Position numbers and translations under genes: made by a program. From NCBI GenBank assembly GCA_025449845.1, contig JANWIP010000007.1, forward strand, positions 62,001 through 126,000: a stretch of DNA of 64,000 nucleotides, read 5' to 3'. The notes under the pieces were generated by a model that worked only from the letters and a program-made list of their open reading frames with translations, did not search any database and was not told the origin of the DNA. This document shows positions 45,447 to 52,193 of this stretch, piece after piece (positions within the stretch are counted from its first letter, which is position 1; each line of letters begins with the position of its first letter). This stretch comes from Solirubrobacteraceae bacterium (GTDB lineage: Bacteria > Actinomycetota > Thermoleophilia > Solirubrobacterales > Solirubrobacteraceae).

Positions 45447-46457
45447 TCAGCGCGGGCGCGTAGCGCGCTCGACCTGAGCACCGCGGTCGGTGAGATGCCA
45501 CGCATTGGAGCCGCCCTTGAGCTGGCCTTCACCCGTGTTAGTGACCAGATCCAGGCGCTCCAGACGGGTAAGGAGCTTTGATATCTGACCCTGGTCGGCG
45601 ATTCCCGAGCCCTCTGCGACCTCACGGTTACTCGCGCCGGGGTTCTCGCCGATGACGGTGAGAACGCGCACCGTGCGATAAGTGAGGCGCATGTCGAGAC
45701 CTTCCAGCGGATCGCGGCGGATGGGCTGCGCGGCGATGCTGGCCTTGGGCAGCTTGGGAGCGGGCCGGGTGAGTTCGTTGTTTGCCACACGCGCACCGAG
45801 ATAAGGAAGGACGATCATGCTCATCAGCGGACCGACCAGCTCGGTGAGAGGCTTGCGGCCTCCAGTCAGGAGGCGGGTGTGCAGGACCGCGAAGACAGCG
45901 CCAACGATGCCTTCGGCCGTGATGTCGGCGGGCTCGCGGGCGGAGCGAGTGGAACGGGCACCAGCGGAACGCGCGCCGGTGGTCTTGCGCCCACTGTCGA
46001 CCACCCGCTCCAACTGCTTGAGCATTTCCCCGCGGCGCGCCAGCACCCGGGGGCCAGCGCCCAGCGCCTCGACGACACAGAGCCTGGCTAGACCAGGCTC
46101 TGATTGCATGAAAGCCAGGATCGCCGTGAGACTGGCGCGCATGCCCTCGCGCCATGAAGACTGCTGCTCGTAGGCCTCGACGGCCACGGCTTCAACTCGT
46201 CCGATGGCTTCGTTGAAAGCGGCGAGGAAGCAGTCCTCACGGTCAAGGAAGACGTCGTAGAAGGTCTTGCGCGAGACCTTGGCGCGCCCAATGACCTGCG
46301 CAACGGTCAAGCGGGCGTAGCCGACTTCCTCGACTGCTTCCACGGTCGCCGCCAGCATGCGGCCACGCTGGATCTCGGTGACCTGCCCACGAGGAAGCCC
46401 ATTTGGGCCGGGCCGCAGTCGGTGGGTGCTTGAGCGCGTCTTGTCCCTGGAAGCCAT
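45447..46457 (-). CDS. TetR-type regulator fused to a C-terminal winged helix
   Basis: A 336-residue protein with two DNA-binding-type domains. The N-terminal TetR HTH is residues about 30-80 (RMLAATVEAVEEVGYARLTVAQVIGRAKVSRKTFYDVF opens it), followed by a TetR ligand-type helical domain and then, from about residue 250, a MarR-like wHTH: YRTVRVLTVIGENPGASNREVAEGSG, QISKLLTRLERLDLV. It could act on two DNA sites or use the wHTH for protein contact. The target is unknown. Confidence 0.88.
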   Translation of the reverse strand: MASRDKTRSSTHRLRPGPNGLPRGQVTEIQRGRMLAATVEAVEEVGYARLTVAQVIGRAKVSRKTFYDVFLDREDCFLAAFNEAIGRVEAVAVEAYEQQSSWREGMRASLTAILAFMQSEPGLARLCVVEALGAGPRVLARRGEMLKQLERVVDSGRKTTGARSAGARSTRSAREPADITAEGIVGAVFAVLHTRLLTGGRKPLTELVGPLMSMIVLPYLGARVANNELTRPAPKLPKASIAAQPIRRDPLEGLDMRLTYRTVRVLTVIGENPGASNREVAEGSGIADQGQISKLLTRLERLDLVTNTGEGQLKGGSNAWHLTDRGAQVERATRPR

Positions 46458-46811
46458 GTCTCTGCCTACCGATCGTGTTCAAGAAGTTTCGGCGATGCCT
46501 GGGCCATGGGGCCCTTGAGAACTGATCCCATCCGCTTGACCCATCGCTTGGGGGATGGCGATTAGATCGGGGCGGATGCTGACGTAAAGGTTCACGGGTC
46601 GGTGCGCAAAAGTCGAGCCTCGTCTCCTACTTCAGGCCGAAAGCCGTCGGACCGACCTCCCGGCGATGCTCCCAGACCTGCCGTTCAAGCGCCCAAACAC
46701 CTGGGGTCAGTTGACTTTATGAGTCCAGCACAGGGACTTGGCGACTTCCAACTCCCCACGGCTGCCAATTAACCTTTTCCCAGTGACAGCCATCAATGCC
46801 ACTGAGGGGCA
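46458..46811. other. 354-base gap without a gene
   Basis: No open frame with coding character on either strand. It must hold the promoter of the TetR-type gene (start 46457). I see a GGGCCATGGGGCCC near-palindrome (46501-46514) and a CCATC/GATGG stem at 46542-46559. A TTGACT at about 46720 lacks a matching -10. Nothing else is recognisable. Confidence 0.5.
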
Positions 46812-47156
46812 CTAGTGTTTCTTGTTTTCTACAGCGCGCTCTAGTTGCGCCTTATTCATGCTCGAGCGCCCCTCGACGCCGAGCTTGCGGGCCTCCTGGT
46901 AGAGCTGCGCGCGAGTACGCCCTCGTGGGCCCGAGCGACCGGAGCGTAGCCCTCCACGGCGGCCAGAGGAGATATCGCCCGTCGAGGTACGCGAGCTGGA
47001 GCGCGATTCGCCGCTGCGCGCGCGCTCCTTGTTGACGGTGCGTGCGGCGATCTCCTCGGCGCGTGCTTGCGAAGCACCCTGTTCGCGCTCGCTCTCCTTG
47101 ATGTGCTCGTACTGGCGCTCGCGCTTGCTGCCTTTCTTTACACCGCGAGGCGGCAT
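46812..47156 (-). CDS. Small basic protein, 'plasmid stabilization' type
   Basis: A 114-residue, highly basic protein (MPPRGVKKGSKRERQYEHIK) of a type often annotated in actinobacteria as plasmid stabilization protein. The middle is Arg/Ser/Gly-rich and probably disordered; the C-terminal 30 residues (TRAQLYQEARKLGVEGRSSM, then NKAQLERAVENKK) form a Rho-N/SAP-like motif expected to bind nucleic acid. Function unproven. Confidence 0.72.
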   Translation of the reverse strand: MPPRGVKKGSKRERQYEHIKESEREQGASQARAEEIAARTVNKERARSGESRSSSRTSTGDISSGRRGGLRSGRSGPRGRTRAQLYQEARKLGVEGRSSMNKAQLERAVENKKH

Positions 47157-47302
47157 CTCAACACCTCCGTCTTCTGGTTGCGAGAACGAGCTATGGGACG
47201 AGAGCTACCCCTCGCGCGGCTGCTCCTAACAGGCGGCGGCGGTATCTCCGGCGAACCCCCTAACGGCGCCGCCAGTACCCCGCCGGACCCCAGCGGACGC
47301 GC

Positions 47303-47734
47303 TCACGAATCCTCGGGGGGCCGGCGCTCGCGCTTACGTTCCGTTCCGCGGCGCTTGGCCTGAAGGCGTCGCTCACGCGAGGCCGCGGTGGGACGGGTGG
47401 CGCGACGATGCTTGGGAATCGCGAGCGCGCTCGCAAGCCGCTCGCGCAGGCGCGTCAAAGCCAACTCGCGGTTGCGTGCCTGTGATCGCCCATCCTGCGC
47501 GATTGCCACCACTCGCGGCCCAACGCGCGTCAGCACCCGCTCCCGCTGTGCGTCGGTAAGCGTGGAGGAGGCGAGCACGTCGAAGCTTGCTTCTACACGC
47601 GAAGCGGTGACGTTGGCATGCTGTCCTCCCGGACCGGAGGATCGGCTTGTGCGCACCGTCACCTCCGAGAGCGGGATGCTCAGCTCAGCGGTGATCCGTA
47701 ACCGTCGATTGGGGCCTTCTTCGGCTTCGGTCAA
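47303..47734 (-). CDS. arfB: Alternative ribosome-rescue peptidyl-tRNA hydrolase
   Basis: A 143-residue ArfB/YaeJ-type protein. The GGQ motif is in SRSSGPGGQHANVTASRVEASFD, and the C terminus is the basic tail that enters the empty mRNA channel (KHRRATRPTAASRERRLQAK). It hydrolyses peptidyl-tRNA on stalled ribosomes. The best start is TTG 47734. Confidence 0.92.
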   Translation of the reverse strand: MTEAEEGPNRRLRITAELSIPLSEVTVRTSRSSGPGGQHANVTASRVEASFDVLASSTLTDAQRERVLTRVGPRVVAIAQDGRSQARNRELALTRLRERLASALAIPKHRRATRPTAASRERRLQAKRRGTERKRERRPPEDS

Positions 47735-47785
47735 CGCCTTCGCCTACCTCACGGGACCGGTCTTACGGCTCATTCTCACAGCCAT

Positions 47786-48073
47786 TCACAGCTCGCCGGC
47801 GAGGCCGACACCGATCCAGATGAGCGCACCTGCGCCAAGCAGACGACGAAACCAGTTGACCCCGCCGATCACCTCCTCACCCGCCCACACGGTCAAGCCG
47901 ACCGTAGACACCACGCGCCCGATCTCGTGCACGGTGCCACCCGACGCAGCCGCGACTCCCCACCCCGCGAACGCGAGCAGCAGCGGCGGGTTCGGGAACT
48001 GCGCGATGGGAAAACTTCGCGGCCAGCCGAACTGGCCGCGACGCCAAAGCTCGGCGACGGTCACAGCGCCCAT
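47786..48073 (-). CDS. 95-residue membrane protein, unknown
   Basis: From ATG 48073: MGAVTVAELWRRGQFGWPRS, then hydrophobic helices (PPLLLAFAGWGVAAASGG, IGRVVSTVGLTVWAGEEVIG, LLGAGALIWIGVGLAGEL). The GVNWFRRLLGAG stretch resembles a conserved actinobacterial membrane protein family of unknown function. Longer upstream frames are open but have no membrane or domain signal and overlap the next gene's promoter. Confidence 0.7.
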   Translation of the reverse strand: MGAVTVAELWRRGQFGWPRSFPIAQFPNPPLLLAFAGWGVAAASGGTVHEIGRVVSTVGLTVWAGEEVIGGVNWFRRLLGAGALIWIGVGLAGEL

Positions 48074-48144
48074 GCTCGCAGAGCATAGGCCAGTGGACAG
48101 ACCATAGGCCAGGGGAGAGTCGAAGGGGACCGCTGGATGGGTAG

Positions 48145-48196
48145 GCGATGCGTCTGGCGCCGCGAAGTAAAGCGATGCGCTTGGCGCGCGAAGTAA
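48145..48196. repeat. Two ~26-base direct repeats in a divergent gap
   Basis: GCGATGCGTCTGGCGCCGCG-type unit ending GAAGTAA at 48145-48170, and again with a few changes at 48172-48196. The second copy ends just before the GGAG ribosome-binding site of the fusion gene at 48209. Confidence 0.6.
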
Positions 48197-48208
48197 GTTG
48201 GAGGCGCT

Positions 48209-48970
48209 GTGACCGATCGAGGCGACAAATCCGCGAGCGCCGCAATCCGAGCCGTCGTGCAAGGTGAGGTGCAGGGTGTCGGGTTTCGCGATGCGACGGT
48301 CAGCCGGGCGCATGCGCTGGGAGTGATGGGCTGGGTGCGAAACGGAGAGGACCGTACCCTGCGAGTTCATGCTGAGGGCTCCGAGCGGTCGGTCGAGGAG
48401 CTGGTGGCCTTCTTACATGAGGGCCCGTCACTGGCATGGGTCTCTGAGGTCGCGATTGACAAGGTCGCAGTCGAGGGTCACGAGCAGTTCGCGATCCGCG
48501 GTGTCAGCGCTGGTGTCTTCGTGGTCCAGGAGCACGCCGCGACGGCTCACCATTTCGACCTGCGCCTGGAGGTCGACGGGGTCATGCGCTCGTGGGCACT
48601 CCCCAAGGGACCTTCGCTTGACCCGGCGGTCAAGCGCCTCGCCGTCGAGGTCGCCGATCACGCCATGGCACACGACGCGTTCGAGGGGTCCTTGGAAGCA
48701 GGCCGTGTGATCGTCTGGGATCGCGGAACCTACGAGCAGGGCGGACGTGTCGCGTGGCCGCAGGCACTTACCCGGGGGCATGCCGTTTTCGTACTTCATG
48801 GAGAGAAGCTGCACGGCGGTTTTGCCTTGCAGCGCACCCGCTCGGGTGCCAAGGCGCAATGGCTACTGATCAAGCGACGCGATGAGTACGCGCAACCCGG
48901 CTCGGACATCGTCGCCGAGTGCCCTCGTTCGGTTCTCAGCGGCCGCGCGCTCGATGAGATCCTCGAATGA
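48209..48970 (+). CDS. Acylphosphatase fused to LigD-type 3'-phosphoesterase domain
   Basis: A 253-residue protein of two enzymes. Residues about 10-98 are an acylphosphatase: VVQGEVQGVGFRDATVSRAH (catalytic Arg) and GVMGWVRNGEDRTLRVHAEG (catalytic Asn). Residues about 105-240 match the phosphoesterase domain of DNA ligase D: FVVQEHAATAHHFDLRLEVD, RSWALPKGPSLDPAVKRLAV and DHAMAHDAFEG, keeping the metal/catalytic His, Asp and Arg. The usual GxYGAG loop is missing. GTG 48209 has GGAG seven bases upstream. No ligase, polymerase or Ku gene is nearby. Confidence 0.88.
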   Translation: MTDRGDKSASAAIRAVVQGEVQGVGFRDATVSRAHALGVMGWVRNGEDRTLRVHAEGSERSVEELVAFLHEGPSLAWVSEVAIDKVAVEGHEQFAIRGVSAGVFVVQEHAATAHHFDLRLEVDGVMRSWALPKGPSLDPAVKRLAVEVADHAMAHDAFEGSLEAGRVIVWDRGTYEQGGRVAWPQALTRGHAVFVLHGEKLHGGFALQRTRSGAKAQWLLIKRRDEYAQPGSDIVAECPRSVLSGRALDEILE

Positions 48971-49058
48971 GCTCCGCTCTGTAGCTCCAAGCTCGCCAGG
49001 GCCCAAAGGGGGTCCACAGCCATTCTGGTGCCCCGGTGTGCGATCTACTCTCATCCAC

Positions 49059-49085
49059 AAAAAAGCCCCGCTTAGCAGGGCTTTT
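49059..49085. terminator. Intrinsic terminator after tRNA-Glu
   Basis: AAAAGCCCCGC (49061-49071), loop TTA, GCAGGGCTTTT (49075-49085), one C-A mismatch. On the minus strand the GC-rich stem is followed by a run of T, so it ends tRNA-Glu transcription; with its A/T flanks it may also act for the plus-strand fusion gene. Confidence 0.85.
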
Positions 49086-49093
49086 CGAACTTA

Positions 49094-49166
49094 TACCGCC
49101 AACGGGATTCGAACCCGTGTTACCGCCGTGAGAGGGCGGCGTCCTAGTCCCCTAGACGATGGCGGC
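49094..49166 (-). tRNA. tRNA-Glu (anticodon CTC)
   Basis: Minus-strand cloverleaf of 73 bases. Acceptor arms GCCGCCA / TGGCGGT (one G-T pair), T-arm with GGTTCGAATCC, anticodon stem CCGCC/GGCGG around loop CTCTCAC giving anticodon CTC, which reads GAG. The CCA end is not encoded. A terminator follows at 49059-49085. Confidence 0.95.
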
Positions 49167-49190
49167 GCGTGAATGACGCTGTCGAGGCTA

Positions 49191-51050
49191 TCAAAGCAAC
49201 GCCTTGGGACGGACCGCCCCGCAGGGGCCTGCACTGCTTACAACCCGATCATTGCGACCACCCGGCCGGCGGTTAGTAGAGGCCAGACACTGCCAGCCGC
49301 ACGCCCGGTGCGATATCTTCGCTTCTCCATCACGCGGATGTGGCGGAATTGGTAGACGCGCACGGTTCAGGTCCGTGTCCAGGTAACTGGGTGGAGGTTC
49401 GAGTCCTCTCATCCGCACCATTTGACCGACGTTGGAACCAAGGCCCCCAGAAGACAGGGGGTCTTGGCCATTGCGGGGCCTTTTGGCGCGGGCGGGAGTC
49501 CTTGAGCCGCGTAGATGGCGGATCTCAGCAAAGACGGGGTCTTCCTCGCCTTCAATTGCGTCTATCCGCACGAGTAGGCGCGTGAAGATCGCCTGGTTCA
49601 TCAGACGGCGCAGCTCGGGGTCGGCCACTAGGTAGGTCGCGTGGCAGCCTTGGATGATCGCCAGCGCCTCTTCGAGGGTCGTCTCGGCCTCCTCGGTTTC
49701 GTGGGTGGCCGATGTGATCCAGCGGCGTGCCTGGGTTCGCTCGGCCTCGATGCGTTGCTGCTCGGCCCGTAGGACGTCCTCGTCTACGCCGTCGCGGTAG
49801 AACAGCTGCAATAGCTTCTGCTGCTCGTTCTGGAGGTCGCGCAGCCGACGGGTGTGCTTCGCGGACTGCTTACGGGCAATCTCTAGCCGCACCCCGACTT
49901 GCTCCTTGAGCTTGCAACGCACGTCCTCGGCCTCAGCCGGAGTCATGTCAACCGAGCGGTAGTAGCGCTCAATAGCCCGTTCGACCGCGTCGACTGGCAG
50001 ATGCCCGGCGCCGCAGCTTGGGCGACGGGCCTGGTAGCTGAGGCAACTGAAGTACTCATAGACCCCGCCGTTGCCACGATGGCGACCATAGACCAGCCGC
50101 CGGCCGCAGTGGCCGCAGAAAATCGAGCCCTTGAGGTAGTGGGCGTGCTTCTTCGTGCGATCCCCGGAGAGCCGGTGTGCCTCTAAGGTCCGCTGGACCT
50201 TCTCGAAGATCGCCGGGTCGATGATCGCCTTGTGGCGACCCTCGCGCTTGACGCCGGCGCGGGTCACGATCCCGATGTAGTAGTCGTCGCGCAGCATCCG
50301 GTAGACGCCGTTTCGGCTGAGAGGCTTGGCGGGCCGTGTAGGCGTCGGACGGGTACGCAGGCCAGCCTCCTCCAGCATGTCGCGCAGCGTCGTGATTGAG
50401 TGCTCGCCGGTGGCGAACGCCTCGAAGGCCGTCTGCACAAGCTCGACTCGCTCGGGATCGACGTCAATAGTGCGGACCTCTTTGCCGCCCACCGTCTCGC
50501 GGATGTTGAGATAGCCGATCCGCGCCGGGCCGTGCGTACCGCCATCAGCGAACTTACGTTCCAGGCCCATCTTGACCTTCCTGCCATCCGTGCGCGAGCG
50601 GTGGGCGTTGACGCCGGCCAGGATGGTGTAGACCAACAGACCGGTGTCGTCATCCGCTATGCGCTCAAGCGTTGACTCCAACTTGGCGCCGTGGCGCTTG
50701 ATCTCTGCCAGCAACCAGAGAGCGTCCTGCTCCTCCCGAGCTACGCGCGACAGGTCGTAAAAGATGACATAGGTCGGCTGAACCTCAGCCAACTCGGAAA
50801 GCATCCGCTGTAAGGCGGGGCGGCGGATATTGGTAGCGGTCCTACCAGGCTCGACGTACTCGCCGACGATATGGGCACCGAGCCGCGCGGCATGGCGTTC
50901 GCACGCCTCGCGCTGCCCCTCGATCGAATAACCCTCCTTGCTATGCCCCGTCAGCTGTCCCGTGCTGGACACCCGCAGATAGATCACGGCAGTTGCTCCC
51001 GCATCGGGCAGTACCACCTTACGCTTATTTTCTATGACAAGTTGTGACAT
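49191..51050 (-). CDS. Large serine recombinase (integrase), C terminus running through the att site
   Basis: Site-specific integrase/excisionase. ATG 51050 follows AAGGAGGAAGTA. N-terminal resolvase domain with catalytic Ser28 in VIYLRVSSTGQ and YDLSRVAREEQDALWLLAEI; recombinase domain near residues 190-300; zinc ribbon FCGHCGRRLVYGR with YFSCLSYQARRPSCGAG; a coiled coil about residues 370-450. Element-encoded sequence ends near residue 543; residues 544-572 are antisense tRNA-Leu and the rest antisense spacer up to the stop at 49191. In the excised circle the protein would end differently. Confidence 0.93.
   Translation of the reverse strand: MSQLVIENKRKVVLPDAGATAVIYLRVSSTGQLTGHSKEGYSIEGQREACERHAARLGAHIVGEYVEPGRTATNIRRPALQRMLSELAEVQPTYVIFYDLSRVAREEQDALWLLAEIKRHGAKLESTLERIADDDTGLLVYTILAGVNAHRSRTDGRKVKMGLERKFADGGTHGPARIGYLNIRETVGGKEVRTIDVDPERVELVQTAFEAFATGEHSITTLRDMLEEAGLRTRPTPTRPAKPLSRNGVYRMLRDDYYIGIVTRAGVKREGRHKAIIDPAIFEKVQRTLEAHRLSGDRTKKHAHYLKGSIFCGHCGRRLVYGRHRGNGGVYEYFSCLSYQARRPSCGAGHLPVDAVERAIERYYRSVDMTPAEAEDVRCKLKEQVGVRLEIARKQSAKHTRRLRDLQNEQQKLLQLFYRDGVDEDVLRAEQQRIEAERTQARRWITSATHETEEAETTLEEALAIIQGCHATYLVADPELRRLMNQAIFTRLLVRIDAIEGEEDPVFAEIRHLRGSRTPARAKRPRNGQDPLSSGGLGSNVGQMVRMRGLEPPPSYLDTDLNRARLPIPPHPRDGEAKISHRACGWQCLASTNRRPGGRNDRVVSSAGPCGAVRPKALL
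49334..49420 (+). tRNA. tRNA-Leu (anticodon CAG), element integration site
   Basis: Plus-strand class II tRNA of 87 bases including CCA. Acceptor GCGGATG / CATCCGC, D-loop GGCGGAATTGGTAGACGCG, anticodon stem CACGG/CCGTG with loop TTCAGGT (anticodon CAG, reads CUG), long variable arm, T-arm GGAGGTTCGAGTCCTCT, encoded CCA at 49418-49420. The gene is intact; foreign-looking DNA with a recombinase starts right after it. Confidence 0.96.
49400..49421 (+). other. Probable left attachment site
   Basis: The junction between tRNA-Leu T-arm/acceptor sequence and the recombinase gene. The tRNA is intact, so the crossover lies at or near its 3' end. The exact core cannot be fixed without the other end or an empty site. 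Confidence 0.5.
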
Positions 51051-51066
51051 TACTTCCTCCTTTCTC

Positions 51067-51110
51067 GGTTAATTTGGCTTAACCATTTTCGCGTTAAGTG
51101 GCGAGTTAAG
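51067..51110. promoter_or_regulatory. GTTAA repeat cluster upstream of the integrase
   Basis: GGTTAA-TTTGGC-TTAACC (51067-51084) is a perfect dyad; GTTAAG follows at 51093 and 51105. Four GTTAA/TTAAC half-sites thus lie 11-14 bases apart, 17-60 bases before the integrase start. They are likely operator sites controlling integrase expression. Confidence 0.5.
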
Positions 51111-51143
51111 CAAGCTGTGATTTTTCGATCTGATTTAGTAGCT

Positions 51144-51180
51144 GCGGGCCGGTCCAAACAGTGTGTCCAGACCGGCCCGC
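51144..51180 (-). terminator. Terminator-like hairpin between the 124-residue gene and the integrase
   Basis: GCGGGCCGGTC (51144-51154) and GACCGGCCCGC (51170-51180) form an 11-base-pair stem with a 15-base loop, six bases after the stop of the upstream gene. It separates the integrase from the transfer operon. On the minus strand the following DNA is AT-rich but has no strict U-run. Confidence 0.7.
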
Positions 51181-51185
51181 GTTGT

Positions 51186-51560
51186 TCACTTCAACGCCTC
51201 CAGGCGCTCAGTGATGGCCTTCTTGCGCTCCGCGGCACTAGCCTTGAGCGCTTTGGCCTCGGCGACTGCCTCCGTCGCGCGCTCGTCGGCCACTTCGACC
51301 TCCCGGTCGATATTCTCGACGGCTCGCTCCAGAGCTGCCCTGGCATCGGCCAGTGCATCATCCGGCGTGGTTTCCCGCCGCTTGGTTCGCGGCTTGGTCT
51401 CACCGCCCTCGATCTTCTTCTTGTGAGAGTAATACGACCCTCTCAAAGAATCGAAGGGACGGCCGGTCTCCTCGGCGTACTGCCGAAAGGCGTCCGCCTT
51501 ATCGACACCAGCGGCGACCCGCCGATTGATCTCGTCGTAGACCTCCTGAGCTTTGGTCAT
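51186..51560 (-). CDS. 124-residue protein with HTH-like N terminus and coiled-coil tail
   Basis: ATG 51560 lies nine bases after GGAGGTGAAAACT. The N-terminal half (AQEVYDEINRRVAAGVDKAD, FRQYAEETGRPFDSLRGSYY) resembles phage and ICE DNA-binding proteins with an HTH in which SLRGSYYSHKKK would contact DNA. The C-terminal half is a charged helix (ARAALERAVENIDREVEVAD) that should form a coiled coil. It could be an excisionase-like or integrase-accessory factor; not recognised. Confidence 0.65.
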   Translation of the reverse strand: MTKAQEVYDEINRRVAAGVDKADAFRQYAEETGRPFDSLRGSYYSHKKKIEGGETKPRTKRRETTPDDALADARAALERAVENIDREVEVADERATEAVAEAKALKASAAERKKAITERLEALK

Positions 51561-51717
51561 AGTTTTCACCTCCTTTGCGGTAGCGGATGACCTTGGCGGC
51601 AGGCAGAAAGACCTCGGTCCTTCCACCCGCCGTGGGGCCATCCACGCGCGGAGGTGCTGGCGGCGCCAACGGTGGATCATGAGGTATGGCTTCAATGCTC
51701 ACCGCGGCGCCACCAGG

Positions 51718-52128
51718 CTAGTCTTGGCTGGGTCGTACTTTTGCTGGCAAACCAATTCCTACCTCGGCGGGTACGGGAACAGTGCCCGCGCGACCAAGTT
51801 TCCACACTATCTTGACGATGTCGTGGTAACTGTCAGCCAATCGTTCCAGAGACGAAACGATCAGGATGTCGGGCCGCTGCGCCTCAATGACCACCATTGC
51901 CTGACGTAGTCCCGGACGCAACACCAGATCGCCCCGAGGGTCTGCGAACACTCCGACGACCTCCAGTTCAAGCGCTATCGCTACACAGCGACAGAGCACC
52001 GACTGTTGATCGAGGGATAGTTCATCTCTCGGCTCGTCCAGATCGTTGGGTACGGGTTCACTCAGGTAGATGGCCGCTCGCCGCGGCTTCTCCTGATCCT
52101 CCGTCTCATGTTGATGTGTTGTTGGCAT
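51718..52128 (-). CDS. Resolvase-fold protein lacking catalytic residues
   Basis: A 136-residue protein from ATG 52128, nine bases after AAGGAGGC. An earlier in-frame ATG at 52197 overlaps the methyltransferase stop (ATGA) and would add 23 residues. It aligns by eye with the serine-recombinase N-terminal domain: AAIYLSEPVPND where YxRVSS is expected, LSLDQQSVLCRCVAIALELEVVGVFADPRG, RPGLRQAM, ILIVSSLERLADSYHDI where LxRLxR is expected. Catalytic Ser and the key Arg are absent and there is no DNA-binding C-terminal domain. Possibly a regulator of the integrase. Confidence 0.7.
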   Translation of the reverse strand: MPTTHQHETEDQEKPRRAAIYLSEPVPNDLDEPRDELSLDQQSVLCRCVAIALELEVVGVFADPRGDLVLRPGLRQAMVVIEAQRPDILIVSSLERLADSYHDIVKIVWKLGRAGTVPVPAEVGIGLPAKVRPSQD

Positions 52129-52193
52129 TGTTGCCTCCTTCCTTCGGGCCTCCTTTCGTTGATGTTGTTCTCCCGAGGGGACTGCCTGGCCCT

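Noticed and set aside
46458..46811. Hidden RNA gene in the 354-base gap
   Set aside because: No tRNA-like cloverleaf, terminator with U-run or strong promoter pair was found; only short chance-like stems.
47786..48370. Longer version of the 95-residue membrane protein starting near 48370
   Set aside because: The extra N-terminal part has no hydrophobic or domain signal, is rich in Ser/His/Pro and overlaps the start and ribosome-binding site of the divergent fusion gene.
49334..49420. Protein sequence MRGLEPPPSYLDTD as a real conserved domain of the recombinase
   Set aside because: It is the antisense translation of tRNA-Leu, a known source of false similarity. Only the fact that the frame runs through it is of interest.
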